A stretch of 64,000 bases of DNA from DASRLE01 sp963825315. GTDB taxonomy: Bacteria > Verrucomicrobiota > Verrucomicrobiia > Limisphaerales > Palsa-1400. Position 1 is the stretch's first letter. Each line of letters opens with the position of its first letter. Below, piece by piece: positions 17,591 to 23,416 of this stretch. The stretch spans positions 372,001 to 436,000 of the forward strand of contig CAWGST010000005.1 in NCBI GenBank assembly GCA_963825315.1, written 5' to 3'. Made by a program: the position numbers and the translations under genes. The notes beneath the pieces are model-generated. The model was not told where the DNA came from. It was given only the letters and a program-made list of their open reading frames with translations, and ran no database searches.

Positions 17591-17803
17591 ATGAATCGCC
17601 ATTTTACGGCAGTTATTAAACAGGACGGTGGTTGGTGGATTGGCTGGGTGCAGGAGATTCCCGGCGTCAATTGCCAGGGCAAAACTCACGCCGAGCTTCT
17701 GAAAAACTTGCGCTCCGCATTAAAAGAGGCGTTGGAGTTTAATCGCGAGGATGCCCTCGCCGCCGCGCAGGAAGGGTACCAGGAGGAAGCCATCGTTCTG
17801 TGA
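17591..17803 (+). CDS. hicB: HicB-family antitoxin
   Basis: A 70-residue protein with the small HicB partial RNase H fold: HFTAVIKQDGGWWIGWVQEI as the first strands, PGVNCQGKTHAELLKNLRSA as the loop and helix, then ALKEALEFN. Short HicB proteins of this kind lack a separate DNA-binding tail. It normally neutralises HicA by covering its active site. The toxin gene starts inside its stop codon (GTGA at 17800-17803), but the toxin is frameshifted. Confidence 0.85.
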   Translation: MNRHFTAVIKQDGGWWIGWVQEIPGVNCQGKTHAELLKNLRSALKEALEFNREDALAAAQEGYQEEAIVL

Positions 17804-17984
17804 AACGGCGGGAACTCATCCGCCATCTCACGGCCCACGGGTGTGTTTTCATCCGCGAAGGCAGCGACCACTCATGGTGGGGCAACCCGGCTTCAAATCG
17901 GCGCTCCGCCGTGCGCGGCACTCGGAGATCAACAAGTTTCTTGCTCGGAAAATTTGCCGCGATTTGGGCATACAAGTGCCGTAA
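17800..17984 (+). pseudogene. hicA: HicA mRNA interferase toxin, frameshifted
   Basis: Starting from GTG 17800 the first frame reads MKRRELIRHLTAHGCVFIRE then GSDHSWWGNPASNRRSAV, the double-stranded RNA-binding-like HicA fold with the catalytic histidine in GSDHSWW (H24). After about 17905 the homologous sequence continues in another frame as RHSEINKFLARKICRDLGIQVP to a stop at 17984. One missing base in GTGCGCGGCAC (expected GTGCCGCGGCAC) explains the break. The product would lose its last helix, so the toxin is probably inactive unless this is a sequence error. Confidence 0.8.
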
Positions 17985-18033
17985 GCGGATTTTCCCCGCT
18001 GCGCGTTCAGCCTTTAGCCTTTCTCCACCACGT

Positions 18034-18078
18034 CTGGCAACGCTCGATCAACCGCCGGCAAAAAGTTTTGCGGATGAA
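18034..18078 (+). repeat. Local repeat, second copy, half A
   Basis: 45 bases matching 17275-17319 with one visible mismatch (CGCCGG for CGCTGG). It ends at GCGGATGAA, after which unrelated sequence with HigBA begins. Just upstream, 18008-18022 has CAGCCTTTAGCCTTT, the inverted form of the heptamer repeat seen near 6590. Confidence 0.75.
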
Positions 18079-18099
18079 AGGCTGCGGCAAAAAAAACGA

Positions 18100-18128
18100 T
18101 TGACCCGCTGTAGCTTTTACACTACATT
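18100..18128 (+). promoter_or_regulatory. higBA promoter with an overlapping inverted repeat
   Basis: TTGACC (18100-18105), a 17-base spacer and TACATT (18123-18128) form a sigma70-like promoter. TGTAG (18109-18113) and CTACA (18122-18126) form an inverted repeat over the -10 box, a natural place for HigA autorepression. The GTG of higB lies six bases after the -10 box, so a leaderless transcript is predicted. Confidence 0.5.
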
Positions 18129-18134
18129 ACCCTG

Positions 18135-18467
18135 GTGCTGATCACACCGAAAGAGTTGCTGGCCTATCGAACGCGTGAAGGGCGAACCCCTTTTAACGAG
18201 TGGCTGGACGAACTGGATGATCAAAACATTGTGGCGCGCGTGCTCGCCCGTCTGGCCCGGGTTCGGCGGGGGAATTTGGGCGACTGCAAGAGCGTGGGCG
18301 AAGGAGTGTCCGAATTGCGCGTGGATTACGGTCCGGGGTATCGGGTGTATTTCGCCCAGAAAGGGCAGGTGCTGGTGATCCTGCTGTGTGGCGGGGATAA
18401 GCGCACACAGGAAAAGGATATTCAGCGCGCCAAACAATACTGGCACGACTATAAACAACGAGAGTAA
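18135..18467 (+). CDS. higB: HigB/RelE-superfamily toxin (phage Gp49-like killer protein)
   Basis: A 110-residue protein: TPFNEWLDELDDQNIVARVL as the helical hairpin, GNLGDCKSVGEGVSELRVDY, then YRVYFAQKGQVLVILLCGGD and a C-terminal helix (DKRTQEKDIQRAKQYWHDY). This is the pattern of the addiction-module killer proteins that cut ribosome-bound mRNA; the conserved ELRVDYGPGYRVYF and GGDK-Q-DI are present. Toxin-first order with the antitoxin four bases downstream is typical of HigBA. It appears intact. Confidence 0.88.
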   Translation: MLITPKELLAYRTREGRTPFNEWLDELDDQNIVARVLARLARVRRGNLGDCKSVGEGVSELRVDYGPGYRVYFAQKGQVLVILLCGGDKRTQEKDIQRAKQYWHDYKQRE

Positions 18468-18471
18468 GAAT

Positions 18472-18759
18472 ATGAAAAACGCCGTGAAATTTGACGAAAT
18501 CCTCAAGCCGCGTCTTCAGGACCCGGACCAAGCCGCGAAATATCTGACCGCTTGTTTTGAAGAAGGTCCTGATGTTTTCCTGTTGGGGCTGCGCGACGTT
18601 GTTGAAGCTCAAGGTGGAATTGGCCGGGCCGCGAAATCCAGCAAGTTGAACCGGGAAAGCCTTTATCGTCTGCTATCGCGTCGTGGAAATCCGCGTCTTT
18701 CGAGCCTCAACGCCGTTTTGTCTTCCCTGGGGTTGAAAGTGCGTTTTACCCAGGCTTGA
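18472..18759 (+). CDS. higA: HigA-type antitoxin (HTH)
   Basis: A 95-residue partner of the toxin just upstream. LKPRLQDPDQAAKYLTACFE, then LRDVVEAQGGIGRAAKSSKL and NRESLYRLLSRRGNPRLSSL are the helices of the addiction-module antidote family with a Cro/C1-like DNA-binding motif. It should neutralise HigB and repress the operon through the inverted repeat at 18109-18126. The ATG at 18472 follows the toxin stop by four bases. Confidence 0.88.
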   Translation: MKNAVKFDEILKPRLQDPDQAAKYLTACFEEGPDVFLLGLRDVVEAQGGIGRAAKSSKLNRESLYRLLSRRGNPRLSSLNAVLSSLGLKVRFTQA

Positions 18760-18773
18760 ACCATGCGGCGAAT

Positions 18774-18903
18774 CGGGTCTGGTGGAACTGCTGCATGGAA
18801 ATGGATGCGGCGGCGAAACAGTTTCTCGAAGAACGCAGCCGCATGCTGAAATGTTAGGAACGGACGCCTGCTTGAACAAAATAATGCAAATATACGGTTT
18901 GAC
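18774..18903 (+). repeat. Local repeat, second copy, half B
   Basis: 130 bases matching 17321-17450 (CGGGTCTGGTGGAACTGCTG to ATACGGTTTGAC). The bases just before it, GCGGCGAAT, resemble the GCGGATGAA that ends half A at 18078, which could be a diverged 9-base target duplication flanking the HigBA insert. Confidence 0.75.
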
Positions 18904-18938
18904 CCTTTTGACCCTTTTGACTTTTGACCCTTTTGACA
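18897..18938. repeat. Short tandem repeat of a TTTTGACCC unit
   Basis: The unit TTTTGACCC appears about four times in tandem with small gaps right after the repeat half B. It is a simple repeat with no coding value, probably formed by slippage from the TTTGAC at the repeat end. Confidence 0.6.
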
Positions 18939-18948
18939 AAGGGTCTTT

Positions 18949-19101
18949 CGCCGCCTGGATGATCCCAAGTTGTTGCTGGACGCGGCGCCCCAAAGCCAGC
19001 CATACCGCAACGAAACTGAAATTCGCCGCCTGTTTGACCGGCTCAAAATTCCTCTCCAGGGACTTGAACGATTTGCCAGTTGCTATATCGCGCGGATCTG
19101 A
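18949..19101 (+). pseudogene. Coding-like gene fragment of unknown family
   Basis: An open frame without a start reads RRLDDPKLLLDAAPQSQPY, NETEIRRLFDRLKIPLQGLE and RFASCYIARI before TGA 19099-19101. The residue pattern looks like genuine protein, but I do not recognise the family. A second short coding-like tail (HPKKSNLRYKVNLR) ends at 19215. Both lie between the TA repeat and the IS630 element and are probably remains of one or two interrupted genes. Confidence 0.35.
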
Positions 19102-19251
19102 AACTGGTTCACTGCGGGATTGCCAGATCAAATCGCTCGGGGAACAGCGCCGCATTCGCTCCGTGAACTGCACCCCAAGAAAAGCAACCTCCGTTACAAA
19201 GTCAACCTTCGCTGAACGCCTTGCTCCACCTGCCGCTTACTCCATCATTTA

Positions 19252-20251
19252 GAGCGTTTTAAATAAAACTGTAGCCACAAGAGGCAAACCAGTTCATGGC
19301 ATCCCGGGGCGTGATACTCTGCAAAGCTGAAGCAATCGCCTGGAGCAGAGCGGGCTGCGTGCGGGCCTCGGCTGTACGCAGGTGGGATTTGACTTTGCTC
19401 CACATTTGCTCGATGGGATTGAGGTCTGGGGAATAGGCTGGAAGGAAGAGGATTTGGGCTCCAGCCTGCGCGATCAGCGAAAGGGTCGGCTCACTTTTAT
19501 GCGGGGAGAGGTTATCCATGATGACCACATCTCCGGCGCGCAGCGTCGGGCACAAGACATGGCCGACATAGACCCGGAAAACCTCCGTATCGGTGGCCCC
19601 CTCGATGGTCATGCAGGCGGTGGCACCGTCCAGGCGGATGGCGCCGATCATGGTCGTGGTTTGCCAATGGCCCTGCGGACATTGGGCGTGGACACGCTGA
19701 CCCCGCAGGGCGCGCCCGCGCAGGCGGGTCAGATTGGTTTTGGCACCCGATTCGTCCAGGAAAATCAGTTTGGCCGGGTCCAAACCGCCTTGCCGACGCC
19801 GCCAGGCGCGGCGCGCCCGCGCAATGTCCGGACGGTCTTGCTCGCTGGCATGGAGTGTCTTTTTTTATATGTCAGCCCCATCTTCGCCAGAACGTAGTGG
19901 ATGGCGGGCAGAGAACAGTCCAGTTCCAAGCCGGCGCGCAGCTCTTTCAAGGTCAGGTCGGGCTTCTGATTCAATAGAGTCCGCATCTGGCGCTGATGGG
20001 CCGCCAGGATCATCGGCTTGCGCCCGGAGAAACGGTGGCGCGGACCGATCTCCCCGGTCCGTCGGCGTTGTTGCAAGAGCTTCTTGACCATGCCCAGCGA
20101 AACCCGGTAACGATCGCCGACCTCCACGCGAGTCCCCTCTTCAAGGTCATAGGAAGCCAAAATCCGTTCGCGCAGGTCCAACGATAAAGTTCGCATGAAC
20201 TGCCTATACCACAGGCCCAACGGAATGGCTACAGTTTTATTTAAAACGCTC
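19252..20251 (-). mobile_element. Complete IS630-family insertion sequence
   Basis: Perfect 27-base inverted repeats mark the ends (19251-19277 and 20226-20252 counting one base of each flanking TA; GAGCGTTTTAAATAAAACTG on the left). The element proper is 1,000 bp and is flanked by TA on both sides (19250-19251 and 20252-20253), the target duplication of IS630/Tc1-like elements. It carries one transposase in two overlapping frames. Identical ends suggest recent activity. Confidence 0.95.
19259..20193 (-). CDS. IS630-family transposase expressed through a -1 shift
   Basis: Frame 1 starts near 20193 with MRTLSLDLRERILASYDLEE and a helix-turn-helix (VEVGDRYRVSLGMVKKLLQQ), then FSGRKPMILAAHQRQMR. 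At the seven-base A-run (T7 at 19860-19866) a -1 shift gives KKKTLHASEQDRPDIARA and leads into the DDE domain: LIFLDESGAKTNLTRLRGRA (first D), VVIMDNLSPHKS (second D) and LPAYSPDLNPIEQMWSKVK (E). The product is about 311 residues. YKKKTLHASEQDRPD is the normal family sequence across the junction, so the shift is most likely programmed. Confidence 0.93.
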
Positions 20252-20253
20252 TA

Positions 20254-20471
20254 GCTCACGCAGGCTTCCCTCAATTACCCTGCTTATGCTCACTTGCCGA
20301 CGAAATCAAGGAGTTGAACGGCGAGGAGTCCTCACGAATCAATTAGCTTGATCTCAACACAATATGGTTATCCTTTGGCAAAGGATTTTCTTGATGCATC
20401 GAAACAATATCAGACCGCTCTGGAACGAAGAACAAATTGTGAACGCCTGAAGTCTTTGGCGGCGGCGGGCA
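20254..20471. other. Flank of the IS630 element, no gene assigned
   Basis: Sequence resumes after the TA duplication. A short frame reading LADEIKELNGEESS before a stop near 20345 looks coding-like and could be the far side of the gene interrupted by the element, but it is too short to name. Confidence 0.3.
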
Positions 20472-21197
20472 TCATGTTTTTGTTTCGGCCAGCGCTTCCT
20501 CTTCCGCGGCCAGCAGGGAGGTGCGCATGGATTCGGCATCGGGGGACTGGCGGAGTTGGCCGAGGATGTCGGTTTTCCGGGCCATGAGACAAATTCTGGC
20601 CAGGGTGTGCAGATGCAAGCGGTCGTCCTGGCAACACACCAGGAAGAACAGGCTCGTCGGTCGGGCGTCGGGCGCGCCAAAATGGATTTCCTGAATGGTG
20701 CGACCGAGGACGATGAACGAACTTTCAAACAGGTAAGGGTCGGGCACGCGGGGATGGAGGAGGGCGAAGCCGCCGGGCATGCCGGTGGAACAAAGGGCTT
20801 CGCGGGCTTCCAGACTGGCCAGCAAGTCCCGAGGGTTGTTCAAACGCCCGGTTGTTCCCGCCAACGCCACCATCTCATGCAAAACGGAAGACTTGGTTTT
20901 GGCCGGCAGAGCCGGGGCAATGAAGCCGGGCTGGATCATGTCCGGCAGGAGGGTTTGGCGCGGCAGGATTTCCCGGGTGCCACGGGTGGATTTTCGGTGA
21001 TACTCCGTCAACCGCTCGCCGGGCAGGCGGAGGAGGTGTTGCGAAGCCCAAAGGTCAATTTCGTCCTTGGAAAAGATGATCCTGCGGCCGCGTTTCTCGT
21101 GCGGAATCTCGTTGCATTTGACGCGTTGCGCGATGTCGGCCGGGGTCAGATGCAAATACTCCGCGACAGCGTCAAGACTGAGAATTTGATAGGACAT
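20472..21197 (-). CDS. PTS EIIA (fructose/nitrogen type) fused to an N-terminal DNA-binding helix-turn-helix
   Basis: 241 residues. Residues 1-55 are an excisionase/MerR-like domain (LSLDAVAEYLHLTPADIAQR, GRRIIFSKDEIDLWASQHL). The C-terminal part is an EIIA-Fru/Ntr domain (LHEMVALAGTTGRLNNPRDL, REALCSTGMPGGFALLHPR, with the phospho-histidine at H148, then SLFFLVCCQDDRLHLHTLAR). There are no PTS permease domains here. Such fusions probably turn PTS phosphorylation into DNA binding or another regulatory output. Lineage-typical but poorly studied. Confidence 0.82.
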   Translation of the reverse strand: MSYQILSLDAVAEYLHLTPADIAQRVKCNEIPHEKRGRRIIFSKDEIDLWASQHLLRLPGERLTEYHRKSTRGTREILPRQTLLPDMIQPGFIAPALPAKTKSSVLHEMVALAGTTGRLNNPRDLLASLEAREALCSTGMPGGFALLHPRVPDPYLFESSFIVLGRTIQEIHFGAPDARPTSLFFLVCCQDDRLHLHTLARICLMARKTDILGQLRQSPDAESMRTSLLAAEEEALAETKT

Positions 21198-21288
21198 ATT
21201 CAGGTCATTTTCCCGCAGGACATTGTCCGCCTGTAGCGAATGAAGATCAAGAATTGTATCAGATGCAGGTTGGCGATGGTCGAGGGGC

Positions 21289-21420
21289 TAATACCAGTTC
21301 TCACAGATAACCGGCACATTCGCCTTTCCGGTAGGGATGCGCTGCCGCGCAGCCTCCAAGCCCGGCGGCGCAGCAGCGCCGCCCTACCATTGCACCGATT
21401 ATCTCAGGGGAATGGTATTA
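21289..21420. repeat. Long imperfect palindrome with a nested GGTAGGG/CCCTACC core
   Basis: Outer arms TAATACCA (21289-21296) and TGGTATTA (21413-21420) enclose AGATAACCGGCAC and its near complement, and inside these GGTAGGG (21330-21336) pairs with CCCTACC (21382-21388) around a GC-rich centre. The whole 132-base unit could fold as one hairpin, like a MITE or large REP unit. A second GGTAGGG...CCCTACC element occurs at 56478-56573. Confidence 0.65.
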
Positions 21421-21756
21421 TACGCATGGTTCCATCTGGCGCTGCCGGGTGGAAACCTCGCCCCAGTGGCGATGTTTGGCATGTCAGGGCGTATTGCAGC
21501 CGGGGATGAACTACATATAACAAACATTGTGCGAATATCTATGGGTGAGCATGGACTTGTTTGGAGTCTCTGATCAAGCCTTGTTTTCGAGGAAATTTGA
21601 GACTCCTTACGTCGTCTCCTACGGGAATGAGTTATTTTTTAACGGCCCGTTAAGCCCGGTGAACAAAGTTTAAGGCAATCGAAGTTGGCAAAATCTTTGC
21701 AGGCGTGTTACTGTTTTTCGAAGCAGAAGTTCCCGCAACGAAAGGTCTGTTAAATT
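21421..21756. other. Intergenic region upstream of the ACT protein, with one inverted repeat
   Basis: GGAGTCTC (21563-21570) and GAGACTCC (21599-21606) form an 8-bp inverted repeat with a 28-base loop. After it comes AACGGCCCGTTAAGCCC. No gene-like frame is visible in the rest; a promoter for the ACT gene must lie here but no clear -35/-10 pair stands out. Confidence 0.4.
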
Positions 21757-22149
21757 ATGCAAATCACAAAACAATTGGCCCTCTTTTTGGAAAATCGGCC
21801 GGGCACGCTGGCCCGGGTCTGCGATGCCTTGAGCGCGGCAAAAATCAACATTTACGCCATTTCCACCAGTGACACGGTGGATCACAGCGTGGTGCGAATG
21901 GTGGTGAGCGATCCGGTCAAGGCGTTGTTTATCTTTGAGGGGCACGGCACGCTGGTGGTGGAAGACGATGTGTTGATGATTACGGGTGATAATAAACCGG
22001 GGTCGCTGGCCGGTTTGGCCCATAAGCTGGCCAGGGCCAAAATCAATATTGAATATGCCTATTGCGCCACGCCGCCGGATGCCAAACGGGGCCTGCTCAT
22101 CCTGCGCGTGTCCGATGCCAAGAAGGCGTTGAAGGTGCTCAATATTTGA
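21757..22149 (+). CDS. Tandem ACT-domain protein
   Basis: 130 residues made of two ACT domains and nothing else. Domain 1 opens KQLALFLENRPGTLARVCDA and domain 2 opens VLMITGDNKPGSLAGLAHKL; each has the conserved G after the first strand (RPGTL, KPGSL) that binds amino acids. Stand-alone double ACT proteins usually sense an amino acid and control an enzyme or regulator; the target cannot be read from the neighbours. Confidence 0.9.
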   Translation: MQITKQLALFLENRPGTLARVCDALSAAKINIYAISTSDTVDHSVVRMVVSDPVKALFIFEGHGTLVVEDDVLMITGDNKPGSLAGLAHKLARAKINIEYAYCATPPDAKRGLLILRVSDAKKALKVLNI

Positions 22150-22185
22150 TGTCCCCTGCCCTGTTTTTTGTCAAATAAACGTGAT

Positions 22186-23349
22186 CTAACTCCGCAGAAA
22201 CTCGCCCGCCGCCCAGTCGGCGTAACGCAATCCCTGCCGGGTCAGTTGGAAGCGCTGCCGGTCCAGTTTGCCGTAGCCCAAGTCAAGCATTCGGTTAATC
22301 TCGCTCTTCCACTCCTGTTGCAGTTCAAAACCGGTTCGTTCCTGGAATTGGAGCAAAGGCCAGCCCGCCGTCATGCGCAAGCCGAAGGCCGCGATTTCCC
22401 CGGCCCGCGCCAGGGGCGCCAGTTCTTCGCTCGATTCAATGGCCCGCCGGCCGCGTTCCAGTTGGCCGCAATACAATGTTATATTTGACACATTTTTGGT
22501 GCGCACGCCGCGGACGTAACCGGCGGCGCTCGGGCCGAGACCGTAAAAGGAGCCGCCCCGCCAGCAATTGATGTTATGCCGGCAGGCATGATCGGGCGTC
22601 TCTCCAGGAACAGCGGCGAAGTGGCGGGCGAAGTTCGCCACTTCATACTGGTGGAATCCCGCTTCCGCCGCCGCCGAAAGAAGCTCGTCGTACATGGCGC
22701 AGGCCAGAGCTTCGTCCGTGGAAAGTTTGCCCGCGCGCAACTGTGCGAACAACGGAGTGTCCTCCTCGTAGATGACCTCGTAGCAGGAAAGGTGCTCGCT
22801 GCCCAGGGCAATGGCTTCGGCCAGAGTTTTGCGCCACATCTCCATCGTTTGGCCGGGGATGGCAAACATCAAATCGACATTCAGATTATCGAAACCCGCC
22901 GCGCGCAAAATATCGAACGATTTAAAAATCATCTCCCGGCTGTGAATGCGTCCGAGGCGCTCCAGCAGCGCCGCTTCAAAAGACTGCACCCCCATGGAAA
23001 TGCGGTTGACGCCCCAATCCCGCAGGAGCTTTGCCTTGTCGGCGGACACCGTCGCCGGATTGCATTCCACCGTCCACTCGGCGGCGCCAAGCAAATTGAG
23101 CCGGTCCATCGCTTTGAGGATGCGTTCCCATTGTTGCCGGTTCAAAAGCGAAGGAGTTCCGCCGCCAAAGAAAACCGTGCGCGGCCGCAAATCTTCCGCG
23201 ACCAATTCCATCTCGCGAATCAAGGCCGCGACATAGCGATTGACCGTCGCGCCGTCGCCGGCTTCCGAGTAAAACGCGCAGTAGGCGCACTTCCTCGCGC
23301 AAAACGGAACATGCGCGTACAAATGGGCGACAAGAGACGTGTCAATCAT
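22186..23349 (-). CDS. hemW: HemW-type radical SAM protein (coproporphyrinogen oxidase-like)
   Basis: 387 residues. The radical SAM cluster motif is C17-x3-C21-x2-C24 (FCARKCAYCAF). FFGGGTPSLL, VECNPATV, NRISMGVQSFEAALLERLGR and FDNLNVDLMFAIPGQT follow in the order of the HemN/HemW family, and a C-terminal HemN domain (CYEVIYEEDTPLF, FGLRMTAGW) is present. The CxxxCxxC spacing without an extra cysteine favours HemW, a heme chaperone that delivers heme to respiratory enzymes, over true HemN. This would suit the heme-rich act operon about 6 kb away. Confidence 0.9.
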   Translation of the reverse strand: MIDTSLVAHLYAHVPFCARKCAYCAFYSEAGDGATVNRYVAALIREMELVAEDLRPRTVFFGGGTPSLLNRQQWERILKAMDRLNLLGAAEWTVECNPATVSADKAKLLRDWGVNRISMGVQSFEAALLERLGRIHSREMIFKSFDILRAAGFDNLNVDLMFAIPGQTMEMWRKTLAEAIALGSEHLSCYEVIYEEDTPLFAQLRAGKLSTDEALACAMYDELLSAAAEAGFHQYEVANFARHFAAVPGETPDHACRHNINCWRGGSFYGLGPSAAGYVRGVRTKNVSNITLYCGQLERGRRAIESSEELAPLARAGEIAAFGLRMTAGWPLLQFQERTGFELQQEWKSEINRMLDLGYGKLDRQRFQLTRQGLRYADWAAGEFLRS

Positions 23350-23416
23350 TATTTCGTCATTGGGATTTTGTCATTCGTCATTTTCCACGCCCGTACTGCC
23401 TTATAGACCATAAACA

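Noticed and set aside
18897..18938. A CRISPR-like array of short repeats.
   Set aside because: The unit is about 9 bases with no unique spacers; it is a slippage repeat next to the HigBA region.
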